Shown here: in pieces, positions 7,226 to 15,767 of the stretch
Layout: the number at the start of each line of letters is the position of its first letter
How positions within the stretch are numbered: the stretch's first letter is position 1
Assembly (NCBI GenBank): GCA_945291235.1
Contig: CALYQY010000034.1
Span: 1 to 22,687, forward strand
DNA length: 22,687 nucleotides
Direction of reading: 5' to 3'
Source of the DNA: an uncultured Gilliamella sp.
GTDB taxonomy: Bacteria; Pseudomonadota; Gammaproteobacteria; Enterobacterales; Enterobacteriaceae
Position numbers and translations under genes: made by a program
The notes under the pieces: model-generated
The model's input: only the letters and a program-made list of their open reading frames with translations
Told to the model about the DNA's origin: nothing
The model's database searches: none

Positions 7226-8437
7226 ATGAACTATTTTGATAAATTACAGCAAAAAGTTAATAAATATAAATCACTTTATTCCAATAAGTATAAAAAAGCT
7301 GCAATCAAATTGTTGTGGTGGAATTTGTGTAAACTTTTTGACTTTAAATCAAACAAGCAAAAATTTGATCCGATTACTAATGAACCCTATGAAATTGAAT
7401 ATCGCTTAGATCGTTTATCTTTTTTCATTACAGGGGGAATCGGTGATATCTTAATTAATCTTAATTACTGTAGTTATCTCTTAGATTATTTGAAAGATGA
7501 AATTAAAACTATCGATATTTTCGTAAAGAATACCAAATTAGTTAAAGAATTGATTGGGGAATCAGTTTTTAATATCTATCATAAAGATGAGTGGAATCAA
7601 GATCGAGTAGCTTACTTACTTGATTTTAAAATAGATCGTTTTCCACTAATAGTTAAAAATAATTTAGTTTTACTCCCGTCAAATGTAAATTTGAAATTAA
7701 AAAAATTGGTTAAATTGTATGAAGAATTTTATCGAATAAATGGTAAAATTGTGTACGATCCACCTAAAATTGACTCATTAAGTATTCAGTATTCTATAAT
7801 CAATAATCAAAATAGATTGCAACAGCCAGATATTTATGGTTTTTTGAATATTGATCGCAATAATTATAAATTTTTACCAGCACTATCTGATGATGAAAAA
7901 GTTTTAAAAGATCTAAAATTAGCCGATACAAAGTTTATTACGCTTAATCGTGGGGTGGATGGGACAAATCCTCAAAGTGAATCCACAAAATTATATCCGC
8001 TTGAATACTATGATGAATTAGTCAGGCTGATAAAAACAGCGTTTCCAGAATACAAAATTGTTCAATTAGGTGTATCGACAGATAGATGTCAGTTAATTAA
8101 AGGTACGGATTTAAACTTAGTTGGAAAAACGACTTTAAATCAGTTGAAAGCTATTTTGAAAAATTCCATGTTACATATTGATGGAGAAGGTGGAATGGTT
8201 CATTTAAGAAAGTCTTTACAAGGCGGTGTTTCTGTCGTGATTTTTGGTCCGACCTCTGCAGACTTTTATGGTTATTCAGATAATGTCAATATTTCTTCCA
8301 GTGCGTGTCCTTTAACATGCGAATGGATAAATAATAAATGGGCATCATATTGTATCAATAAGAACAACAATCATATCTGTATGAAAAGTATCAAACCAAA
8401 TTCGATTTTCGAAGAAATTAAAAAAATATTGAAATAG
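7226..8437 (+). CDS. GT9-like glycosyltransferase, tandem paralog B
   Basis: A 403-residue homolog of the preceding gene with the same architecture: basic N-terminus (VNKYKSLYSNKYKK, then LLWWN), TGGIGDIL (69-76), QQPDIYGFLNIDR (199-211), LVGKTTLNQLK (298-308), HIDGEGGMVHLRKSL (317-331), FGPTSADFYGY (340-350), and Cys at 361, 365, 376 and 385. The C-terminal 130 residues are much more alike than the N-terminal halves, so acceptor specificity has probably diverged while the nucleotide-sugar side is kept. Third codon positions differ often, so the duplication is not recent. hldE follows after 20 bases, so the two are probably co-transcribed, which suits an enzyme that uses an ADP-heptose-type donor. 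That donor assignment is inference. Confidence 0.75.
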   Translation: MNYFDKLQQKVNKYKSLYSNKYKKAAIKLLWWNLCKLFDFKSNKQKFDPITNEPYEIEYRLDRLSFFITGGIGDILINLNYCSYLLDYLKDEIKTIDIFVKNTKLVKELIGESVFNIYHKDEWNQDRVAYLLDFKIDRFPLIVKNNLVLLPSNVNLKLKKLVKLYEEFYRINGKIVYDPPKIDSLSIQYSIINNQNRLQQPDIYGFLNIDRNNYKFLPALSDDEKVLKDLKLADTKFITLNRGVDGTNPQSESTKLYPLEYYDELVRLIKTAFPEYKIVQLGVSTDRCQLIKGTDLNLVGKTTLNQLKAILKNSMLHIDGEGGMVHLRKSLQGGVSVVIFGPTSADFYGYSDNVNISSSACPLTCEWINNKWASYCINKNNNHICMKSIKPNSIFEEIKKILK

Positions 8438-8457
8438 CATAAACTGGAAATATTAAT

Positions 8458-9936
8458 ATGAATCAATTTTATTCTTACCTTGATAGATTTAGAAATACTA
8501 AAGTAACGGTCATTGGGGATATTATGTTGGATCGTTTTTTGTATGGAACGGTAGAGCGGATTTCTCCTGAAGCACCCGTACCCATTTTCAGATTGGATCA
8601 TGAAGAGGTAATGTTAGGTGGGGCAGGTAATGTGGCGGCAAATTTAGCGTCTCTTGGCTGTAAACCTACTTTTTTAGGATTTGTTGGTTTAGACACAAAC
8701 GGTAAGCTTGTTACTTCACTTTTAAAAAATGCAGGAAGCCATAGTCATCTTTATCGATTGAAAAATCATCCAACTATTATCAAAACACGATTCATCGCTA
8801 ATCATAATCATTTACTTCGTGCTGATGCTGAAAAGCTACTTCCGTTTGTACCTGAATTACTCCCTAAATTTTCTAAGTTAGTCAAGCAAGCCATTAAGAT
8901 GACCGATATTGTTTTGTTATCGGATTACAATAAAGGTATTTTTAATCAAGAAACTACTCAGATGATTATTAATCTTTGTAATAAGTTTAATATTCCAGTT
9001 ATTGTTGATCCAAAAGGTAATGATTATTCTAAGTATCGTGGTGCGACATTAATTAAGCCAAATATCAAAGAATTTTTTGATGCAACAGGTATTAAACTCA
9101 ATCCTGATAGTCCACAATTTGATGATGAATTGAAACAAGGTGCTGATATTTTCTTAAAACAATATGGTATTAAAAATATTATTGTGACCTTAAGTGAATA
9201 TGGAATGGCTTATATTTCATGTGAAAATAAAAATTTCATTGTCAAAATACCAACAGAAGCTAAAGAAGTTTTCGATGTTTCTGGTGCGGGGGATACCTCT
9301 TTAGCCACATTAGGTATTGCTTTAGGTGCAAAAGCACCAATTGCCGAAGCGATGCAATTAGCCAATATTGCATCAGGAATTGTGGTTGGAAAATTAGGCA
9401 CAGCCACTGTTTCTTTTAATGAGTTAAAAGCAAAATTAACGACAAAAAAATGTGAAATTAAGTGTACTCGAACAAATAAAATTATCAGTTTATCCGATGC
9501 TAAGCCAATTATTGATGAATTAAAAAAACAAGGTAAAAAAATTGGATTTACAAATGGCTGTTTTGATTTGTTACATTTAGGGCATTTAAGTTCTTTGCAA
9601 CAAGCTAAAAATGTTTGTGATATTCTCATTGTGGGAGTGAACTCAGACGATTCGATAAAAAAATATAAAGGTGCTGATAGACCTATTCAAGATCAAAACA
9701 CTCGAGCCACGTTACTGGCTTCACTCGAATTTGTTGATTATGTCATCGTATTTAGTGAAGATAATGCGTGTCATATTGTTGAAGAACTTCGACCTGATGT
9801 GATTGCGAAAGAAGGCTACACCATTGATAATTGGCCTGAAGCGCAAAAAGTAGTCAGTTATGGTGGTGAGGCCATTATTCTTGAACGAATAGAAGGTTAT
9901 TCAACCTCTCAGTTAGTCGCTAAATGTAAAAAATAA
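8458..9936 (+). CDS. hldE: HldE, bifunctional heptose 7-phosphate kinase / heptose 1-phosphate adenylyltransferase
   Basis: A 492-residue two-domain enzyme of ADP-heptose synthesis (E. coli HldE: 477). Residues 1-320 are a PfkB/ribokinase-type kinase: VIGDIMLDRFLYGTVERISPE (18-38), GGAGNVAANLASLG (54-67), and the signature DVSGAGDT (273-280) with the catalytic Asp. Residues 345-492 are the nucleotidyltransferase: GFTNGCFDLLHLGH (363-376, HxGH at the end), VGVNSDDSI, and EGYSTSQLV near the C-terminus. It phosphorylates D-glycero-D-manno-heptose 7-phosphate and later adenylates the 1-phosphate; HldD at 17060 performs the final epimerisation. GmhA and GmhB are not in the window. GGAAA at 8446-8450 is a good ribosome binding site. 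A strong terminator follows. Confidence 0.96.
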   Translation: MNQFYSYLDRFRNTKVTVIGDIMLDRFLYGTVERISPEAPVPIFRLDHEEVMLGGAGNVAANLASLGCKPTFLGFVGLDTNGKLVTSLLKNAGSHSHLYRLKNHPTIIKTRFIANHNHLLRADAEKLLPFVPELLPKFSKLVKQAIKMTDIVLLSDYNKGIFNQETTQMIINLCNKFNIPVIVDPKGNDYSKYRGATLIKPNIKEFFDATGIKLNPDSPQFDDELKQGADIFLKQYGIKNIIVTLSEYGMAYISCENKNFIVKIPTEAKEVFDVSGAGDTSLATLGIALGAKAPIAEAMQLANIASGIVVGKLGTATVSFNELKAKLTTKKCEIKCTRTNKIISLSDAKPIIDELKKQGKKIGFTNGCFDLLHLGHLSSLQQAKNVCDILIVGVNSDDSIKKYKGADRPIQDQNTRATLLASLEFVDYVIVFSEDNACHIVEELRPDVIAKEGYTIDNWPEAQKVVSYGGEAIILERIEGYSTSQLVAKCKK

Positions 9937-9954
9937 TCGACGATTCGGTGATAT

Positions 9955-9986
9955 AAATGCATATCGAGCAGATATGCATTTTTTTT
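9955..9986 (+). terminator. rho-independent terminator after hldE
   Basis: A perfect 10-bp stem, AAATGCATAT (9955-9964) with ATATGCATTT (9972-9981), encloses a 7-base loop and runs into eight T (9979-9986). It begins 18 bases after the hldE stop codon and separates hldE from the msbA pair. Confidence 0.85.
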
Positions 9987-10071
9987 GATGCAAAGATTCT
10001 ATTCTATTTTAAATGAACGAAGTTTTATTGTAGGAATAATTAACTAAGACTCTTTTAAGCATTTATTAAAC

Positions 10072-10100
10072 TAACGAGACATCGTTATTTGTAGTATAAT
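10072..10100 (+). promoter_or_regulatory. -10 box of the msbA pair with an adjoining inverted repeat
   Basis: TATAAT (10095-10100) stands 32 bases before the msbA ATG. No -35 match is seen at the right distance. Instead that place holds an inverted repeat TAACGA-gaca-TCGTTA (10072-10087), which could be an activator or repressor site. The DNA around the -10 (GTATAATACC) resembles that of the 7147 promoter. Confidence 0.4.
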
Positions 10101-10132
10101 ACCTATTATTTTGATAATTTTTAATTAACTTT

Positions 10133-11869
10133 ATGTCGGACAAATATACCTCTTGGAAAACACTTAGACTGCTTTGGCCTTTTGTTGCACCATACAAAAA
10201 AGCATTAATTGCGGCCGTGTTTGGATTGCTATTAAATGCCGCTACTGATGCTACGCTAATTTCTCTTACAAAACCGTTATTGGATCATGGTTTAATGGGA
10301 AAAAATTATTCGTTATTGATGATCATTGCTGGTTCGATCATTGGTTTAATACTGTTAAGAGGATTGTCAAACTACGCATCGACCTACTGTCTATCGTGGT
10401 TGTCGGGCAAAGTTGTCACCAAATTTAGGCAGTTAATCTTCAATCATCTTGTTAAAAGCCCCGTTAGCTTCCATGATAAGAGTTCTGTGGGTGACCTTGT
10501 GTCAGTTATCACATTCAATACACAACTCTTATCCAAAGCTTCATCTGATGCATTAATTATCTTGGTTCGAGAAATTACCTACGCCATTGGACTTTGTTGT
10601 GTCATGTTTTATGGTAGTTGGAAATTAGCATTAGTGCTATTTATCATTGTTCCTTTAATCATTTTTATCGCACAATTTATTGCCAAAAAATTTAGAGAAA
10701 CCATTAAATCGATGCAAAAAGGGATGGGTGAAATTACCACCGCTGCCGATGAAATGTTAAACGGTCATAAAGAAGTACTAATATTTAATGCCAAGGATTA
10801 CGAAAAACGTAATTTTAGCCAGATAACGGATACTGTGCGACGTGGCGTATTAAAAATTGAATTTGTTTCAAGATTGTCAACACCAATCATCCAGTTGATT
10901 GCAACTTTAGGTTTAGGGGGCATCTTGTATCTGGTTGCCAGTGAAAGTTTGGATATCACGCCTGGATCTTTTACCGTGGTATTTTCTGCTATGGTTGCGG
11001 TTATGCGCCCACTTCGTGAATTAACCAGTTTACATGTTGAATTACAAAAAGGTGCGGTAGCTTGTGAATCATTATTTGGGATCTTAAATTCACCATTAGA
11101 AGAAGATGAAGGTAAAATTGAGAAAGATAAAGTTAATGGTAATATAGAATTTAGACATGTTACCTATACTTATCCTACTCGAAATACACCCTCACTCAAT
11201 GATATCAGTTTTACGATAAAAGCGGGGCAAACGGTTGCATTAGTTGGACGGTCTGGAGCCGGTAAATCCACCATAGCCAGTTTAATTCCTCGTTTTTATG
11301 ATGTAACAAACGGCGAAATTCTGTTAGATTCGATTAATATAAAAGATTACACGTTAAAATCGTTACGAAGCCAGATTGGATATGTATCGCAACGCGTGCA
11401 TTTATTCAATGGAACAATAGCCGATAATATTGCTTATGGAGAGAAAGGAAAACATTCTCAAGAAGCCATTATGCACGCTGCAAAATTAGCAAATGCTTTA
11501 GAGTTTATTGACAAATTAGAACAAGGTATTAATACTGAAATTGGTGATAACGGCGTATTGCTATCAGGAGGGCAGCGACAACGGATTGCAATTGCAAGAG
11601 TTCTGTTACGTAATAACCCGATTTTAATTTTAGATGAAGCGACTTCAGCATTAGATAATGAATCCGAACGATTGGTACAGGAAGCGATTGAAATTTTGCA
11701 AAAAAATCGTACATCTATCATTATTGCTCATCGATTATCAACCATTGAAAAAGCCGATCGAATTTTAGTTATTGATGAGGGAAAAATCGTTGAAGATGGC
11801 GATCATGAATCACTTTTAGCGCTGAATGGTATTTATTCTCAAATGCATAAAATGCAATTTAATGCGTAA
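10133..11869 (+). CDS. msbA: MsbA, lipid A-core flippase, first tandem copy
   Basis: A 578-residue ABC half-transporter (E. coli MsbA: 582) that flips core-lipid A across the inner membrane. About six membrane segments fill residues 20-310. The nucleotide-binding domain is intact: Walker A GRSGAGKST (372-380), Q-loop Gln420, LSGGQ (477-481), Walker B ILILDE (497-502), H-loop His533. The C-terminus (QMHKMQF) is like that of E. coli MsbA. Of the three lipid A phosphate-binding basic residues known in E. coli (R78, R148, K299), the first two are kept as R76 and R146; the third is Arg295. No clear Shine-Dalgarno sequence precedes the ATG; the leader is AT-rich. A second msbA follows at once, where lpxK is usually found. 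Confidence 0.93.
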   Translation: MSDKYTSWKTLRLLWPFVAPYKKALIAAVFGLLLNAATDATLISLTKPLLDHGLMGKNYSLLMIIAGSIIGLILLRGLSNYASTYCLSWLSGKVVTKFRQLIFNHLVKSPVSFHDKSSVGDLVSVITFNTQLLSKASSDALIILVREITYAIGLCCVMFYGSWKLALVLFIIVPLIIFIAQFIAKKFRETIKSMQKGMGEITTAADEMLNGHKEVLIFNAKDYEKRNFSQITDTVRRGVLKIEFVSRLSTPIIQLIATLGLGGILYLVASESLDITPGSFTVVFSAMVAVMRPLRELTSLHVELQKGAVACESLFGILNSPLEEDEGKIEKDKVNGNIEFRHVTYTYPTRNTPSLNDISFTIKAGQTVALVGRSGAGKSTIASLIPRFYDVTNGEILLDSINIKDYTLKSLRSQIGYVSQRVHLFNGTIADNIAYGEKGKHSQEAIMHAAKLANALEFIDKLEQGINTEIGDNGVLLSGGQRQRIAIARVLLRNNPILILDEATSALDNESERLVQEAIEILQKNRTSIIIAHRLSTIEKADRILVIDEGKIVEDGDHESLLALNGIYSQMHKMQFNA

Positions 11870-11897
11870 TATCATTAATTTATTTATGAAGAACAAT

Positions 11898-13667
11898 ATG
11901 ACTAAAAAACATCAACAAGAAAAGCATGATCTCGATAAAGATTCATCAACATGGCAAACGTTTTTGAAACTGTGGCCATATATTATTGAGCATAAACTCA
12001 TTTTATTTGTCTCTGTATTATTACTTTTCTTAAGTGCATTTGCCGATACATCACTCATTGCAATATTAAAACCCCTTTTAGATAGAGGGTTTAGTGATGG
12101 TGATAAAAGTTTTTTACTTATGGCTCCCCTCTATATTTTTGGGTTGGTTTTATTACGAGGTATCGCTAACTACGGCTATTCGGTTTCGTTAGCATTTATC
12201 TCTGGAAAAATTGTCATGCGGATTAGACAAAGGTTATTTAACCATTTTGTCGATGCGCCGGTTAGTTATTACGATCAAAATTCGAATGGTCGATTATTGT
12301 CTCGTATAACTTACGATACCGATCAGGTAGCCTCGTCATCATCCGATGCTTTAATTATCATTATTCGTGAATCAGCGTTTATTTGTGGATTATTTTATAC
12401 GATGTTTTATAACAGTTGGCAATTATCATTGTCACTGATCATCATTACTCCCATTGTTATTGGTTTAATTACGTTCATTTCTGTGAAATTCCGACGATTA
12501 GCTAAAAACATGCAAAATTCAATGGGTAATGTCACCATGTCTGTTGAACAAATGTTAAAAGGACATCGTGAGATCATCGTATTTGGTGCACAAGACGAAG
12601 AGTCGAACAATTTTGTTAAAATAAGTAATAAGTTTCGTCGTGACGGTATGAGACTTGTCTCTATTTCAGCGCTCTCTACCCCAATTGTTCAGTTAGTTAT
12701 TTCATTTGCAATTGCTTTTGTTTTATTAACGGCAAGTAATCCAGATTTAAATATCACAGCGGGTGAGTTTACGGTTGTTTTTTCTTCCTTAGTTGCGCTT
12801 ATGCAACCTATTAAAAGTTTGACTAGTGTGAATGCGAGTTTTCAAAAAGGTATGGCGGCATGTCAAACACTCTTTTCCATTTTGGAGCAACCTGTCGAAA
12901 AAGACACGGGTAAACTTAACATTGAACGTGTAAAAGGGGATATTGAATTTAAGCATGTTAGTTTTGGGTATGAAACCCGACAACAACTTGCGATCCAAGA
13001 TATTAGCTTTACTGTTTCGGCAGGAAAAACCGTGGCTTTTGTTGGGCGTTCGGGTTCAGGGAAAACGACGATTACAAATTTACTGACACGTTTTTATGAT
13101 ATTTCTGAAGGTGAAATATTGATTGACGGACATAACATTCAAGACTTAACTCTATTTTGTTTAAGAAACCAAATTGGATTAGTTTCGCAAAATGTTTTTC
13201 TGTTTAATGATACCATTGCCAATAATATTGCATATGGTCGACTTGATCAGTATTCACAAGCTGAAATAGAATCAGCCGCTAAAAAGGCTTTCGCTTATGA
13301 TTTTATTATGAATTTTGAAAAAGGCTTTGACACCAAAGTTGGGGAAAGTGGCGTATTATTATCAGGTGGTCAACGTCAGCGGATCGCTATTGCAAGAGCA
13401 TTATTGCGTGACAACCCTATTTTAATCTTAGATGAAGCGACTTCTGCATTAGATACGGAATCTGAACGTGCCATTCAAAAAGCGTTAGATGAATTACAAA
13501 AAGGCCGAACATCTTTAGTGATTGCACATCGACTCTCAACGATTGAAAATGCCGATGAGATTCTAGTCATTGATGATGGACATATTATCGAGCAAGGTAA
13601 TCACGCAGCTTTATTAGAGAAAAAAGGAATATACTTTAATTTATATACAGGTAAACAATTCCAATAA
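11898..13667 (+). CDS. msbA: MsbA, lipid A-core flippase, second tandem copy
   Basis: A second complete MsbA of 589 residues from the chosen ATG. The frame is open from 11826, but that start would overlap the first msbA; GAAGAAC just before 11898 favours this ATG, and the N-terminus then reads much like E. coli MsbA (STWQTF near residue 17). Walker A GRSGSGKTT (383-391), Q431, LSGGQ (488-492), Walker B ILILDE (508-513) and H544 are all present. The E. coli lipid A contacts R78, R148 and K299 are kept as R87, R157 and K306. This copy looks closer to E. coli MsbA than the first. The 28-base spacing implies one transcript. The two could work as homodimers or as a heterodimer. Confidence 0.92.
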   Translation: MTKKHQQEKHDLDKDSSTWQTFLKLWPYIIEHKLILFVSVLLLFLSAFADTSLIAILKPLLDRGFSDGDKSFLLMAPLYIFGLVLLRGIANYGYSVSLAFISGKIVMRIRQRLFNHFVDAPVSYYDQNSNGRLLSRITYDTDQVASSSSDALIIIIRESAFICGLFYTMFYNSWQLSLSLIIITPIVIGLITFISVKFRRLAKNMQNSMGNVTMSVEQMLKGHREIIVFGAQDEESNNFVKISNKFRRDGMRLVSISALSTPIVQLVISFAIAFVLLTASNPDLNITAGEFTVVFSSLVALMQPIKSLTSVNASFQKGMAACQTLFSILEQPVEKDTGKLNIERVKGDIEFKHVSFGYETRQQLAIQDISFTVSAGKTVAFVGRSGSGKTTITNLLTRFYDISEGEILIDGHNIQDLTLFCLRNQIGLVSQNVFLFNDTIANNIAYGRLDQYSQAEIESAAKKAFAYDFIMNFEKGFDTKVGESGVLLSGGQRQRIAIARALLRDNPILILDEATSALDTESERAIQKALDELQKGRTSLVIAHRLSTIENADEILVIDDGHIIEQGNHAALLEKKGIYFNLYTGKQFQ

Positions 13668-13755
13668 ATTAAGTGAACGCAAACTATAATCAAAAGCTGT
13701 ATTAGTCAAACCGGAAAAGTCGCTACTATTGGATTTTTGAGGGTAAAAAGAATAA

Positions 13756-13784
13756 TTGCAAGATATTTAATTTAAAAATATTAT
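13756..13784 (+). promoter_or_regulatory. sigma70-type promoter of the GT8 / WaaZ-like pair
   Basis: TTGCAA (13756-13761), 17 bases, TATTAT (13779-13784). Transcription would begin near 13791, 28 bases before the GT8 ATG. It suggests that the pair is expressed independently of msbA. Confidence 0.5.
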
Positions 13785-13818
13785 TTGTAGTAAATGGTGC
13801 ATCATGGAAATAATTTAG

Positions 13819-14766
13819 ATGAATAAACAGAATACGATTAACATCGCTTTTTGCTCAGATAAAAATTACTTAAAATATGTAGCGATAGCTATTCAATCAA
13901 TCTATTTTAACAATTTGAATAATGCGTTAAAATTTCATGTTTTTCTTTATGATGTCGAACAAGACGATATTGATCAATTGAGTCGTTTAAGCTCAGATAT
14001 TATCGTCTATCCTATACCTAAAGCATGTTTGGACAAATATGATAACGAACATGCGATAAAGCATCTTAATCGTTCCATGTTTATTCGACTACTTGTCCCG
14101 CGGTTATTAAATGGAAAAGTGGATAAATTAATCTATTTAGATGCTGACATCCTTTGTTTCAAAGATATATCTGCAATAAATAATATCGACATCGATAATG
14201 TCGTGTGTGCGGCCGGTATTGATTCATTAAATAATGAAAACGTTTCTAAAAATATTCAACGATTAAACTTGTCGACTACACATTATTTTAATTCAGGTTT
14301 TTTATACATTAATGTAAAAAATTGGAATGATTTTAACACCGAAGATAAAGTAAATACGCTTTTATTATCGCATAAAGGTCAGTTGCGTTATCCTGATCAA
14401 GATGCGCTTAACATGGTATTACAAAATGATGTGTTAATCGTTGATCCTAGTTGGAACTACTTATTCACATGGATTAACGAAAAAAATAAAGATAAGTTTT
14501 TTGAAACTGAAAAAAATTTACCTTACTTTATTCATTTTACGGGAGCGAGAAAACCTTGGTACCATGAGCATGTGGGTGCTGCCCAGAATTGGTATCTTTT
14601 TTATAAACATTTTACGCCATGGCGAGATAGTTGTTTAGACAGCTATCAAGATAAAATGAGACCAACTGATTGCCGTGTCTATGCAAAAAAATTCTTTAAA
14701 AGTGGTCATGTATTAAAAGCCTTAAAATATGCATTTATGTATATTAAACTTAAAAACAAAAAATAA
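13819..14766 (+). CDS. glycosyltransferase family 8, LOS core hexosyltransferase
   Basis: A 315-residue GT-A enzyme like LgtC, WaaI and WaaJ, which add galactose or glucose from UDP-sugars to the LOS core. The protein opens with INIAFCSDKNYLKY (7-20). The metal-binding DxD is in YLDADILCF (106-114). YFNSGFLYIN (156-165), YPDQDALN (191-198) and HFTGARKPW (239-247) complete the GT8 signature; the His and Gly of the last motif help bind manganese and UDP. A basic C-terminal tail (about 285-315) probably anchors it to the membrane. The WaaZ-like gene begins 11 bases downstream. Which sugar it transfers cannot be told from sequence alone. Confidence 0.88.
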   Translation: MNKQNTINIAFCSDKNYLKYVAIAIQSIYFNNLNNALKFHVFLYDVEQDDIDQLSRLSSDIIVYPIPKACLDKYDNEHAIKHLNRSMFIRLLVPRLLNGKVDKLIYLDADILCFKDISAINNIDIDNVVCAAGIDSLNNENVSKNIQRLNLSTTHYFNSGFLYINVKNWNDFNTEDKVNTLLLSHKGQLRYPDQDALNMVLQNDVLIVDPSWNYLFTWINEKNKDKFFETEKNLPYFIHFTGARKPWYHEHVGAAQNWYLFYKHFTPWRDSCLDSYQDKMRPTDCRVYAKKFFKSGHVLKALKYAFMYIKLKNKK

Positions 14767-14777
14767 AGTTAATCAAA

Positions 14778-15707
14778 ATGAAATTAAGTGATGAATTGTT
14801 TAAAGTAATCTATCGACTAACGCACTCTAAGCGTTATAAACACAACCGTAAACGTTGGCCTCATGTCAAAATCTCTCGTGGGGATTGTGGGCAAATAGTC
14901 GATTTTGCTTATAAAGGGATCTCGATTCCTATCATCGATCTTAAGTCATTAAAACATGCCTTTACCGGTCAATTAGTCATGGTTGCTTCTGGGCCATCCA
15001 TTAATCAAATAACGTTTAAACACTCTCCTTCGGTATTAACTTTAGGGGTAAATGGCTCATATTGTCTAAAGGACAAAATAAACTTTAATTTTTACGTTAT
15101 CACGGATATTCACTTTTTTTCTCAACGACCTGAGATTGTAGAACAAATTATTGCTAACCCAGATCTTCTCTTATTTTTGCAAGTTGATGGTTTAGTGAAA
15201 ATCATAAATCTTTTCGGTAACCAATCCATCTGTTGTAAAATAGCGTTAATTGAAGATGCGTTCAAACTGACTTATCAACCGATCCAAACATTGTCTGAAA
15301 TTGAAAAAGATCCTACCCGAAATAAAAGTATTTACTTCTATCATAATGATCATCGGGAACATGAGCCGTTAGCCTTTGAGACAAATATTGTCAATGGCGT
15401 ATTTCCGGCTAAAACTGTTGTTTATTGGGCGCTTCAAATAGCCGTTTACTTAGGTTTTAACCAACTTTATTTAGCTGGTGTTGATTTAAATAATTTCCAT
15501 TTACCTCGATTTTATGAGACGCCAGACAATATCACCTATTCACAATTAGCATCTGATTTTGAAAAAAATATTCTCCCTGCTTTTGAGCACGCAAGTTCTG
15601 TCATGAAAGCGTTAAAAGTAGAGGTTAAAAATATGTCTTTAGATAGTGCTCTTGATACGGATATTTTCGAAAAACAGGCTTATAACGATGTTTTTAATTC
15701 ATTATAA
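14778..15707 (+). CDS. WaaZ-like LPS core biosynthesis protein (putative Kdo transferase)
   Basis: A 309-residue cytoplasmic protein with a basic N-terminus (residues 1-35). Motifs in order: VMVASGPSI (67-75), LGVNGSYCL (89-97), YVITDIHFFSQR (106-117), FPAKTVVYWALQIAVYLGF (209-227), LAGVDLN (232-238), RFYE (244-247), and a final NMSLDSAL (285-292). The SGPS/VNGS/TD layout is that of the WaaZ and DUF115/sialyltransferase-like group, and from memory the TD..F..QR and ILP.F parts recall enterobacterial WaaZ, linked to adding a third Kdo to the inner core. I could not align it, so the function stays putative. It follows the GT8 gene in an apparent two-gene operon and converges with the minus-strand GT9 gene. 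The spacer between them has a palindrome GTAAGCTTAC (15712-15721) but no clear terminator. Confidence 0.6.
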   Translation: MKLSDELFKVIYRLTHSKRYKHNRKRWPHVKISRGDCGQIVDFAYKGISIPIIDLKSLKHAFTGQLVMVASGPSINQITFKHSPSVLTLGVNGSYCLKDKINFNFYVITDIHFFSQRPEIVEQIIANPDLLLFLQVDGLVKIINLFGNQSICCKIALIEDAFKLTYQPIQTLSEIEKDPTRNKSIYFYHNDHREHEPLAFETNIVNGVFPAKTVVYWALQIAVYLGFNQLYLAGVDLNNFHLPRFYETPDNITYSQLASDFEKNILPAFEHASSVMKALKVEVKNMSLDSALDTDIFEKQAYNDVFNSL

Positions 15708-15767
15708 CTGAGTAAGCTTACGCTATATAAACTTCATGACAATAATATTTTTTAAGTGAAATCTGAT

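Noticed and set aside
9210..9629. 139-codon minus-strand frame inside hldE
   Set aside because: It lies opposite the conserved HldE kinase and nucleotidyltransferase coding sequence and has no recognisable domain; it is a shadow frame.
11826..11897. Longer start for the second msbA, beginning inside the first msbA
   Set aside because: The added residues do not resemble MsbA. A purine-rich ribosome binding site lies just before the ATG at 11898, and the protein then begins like E. coli MsbA.
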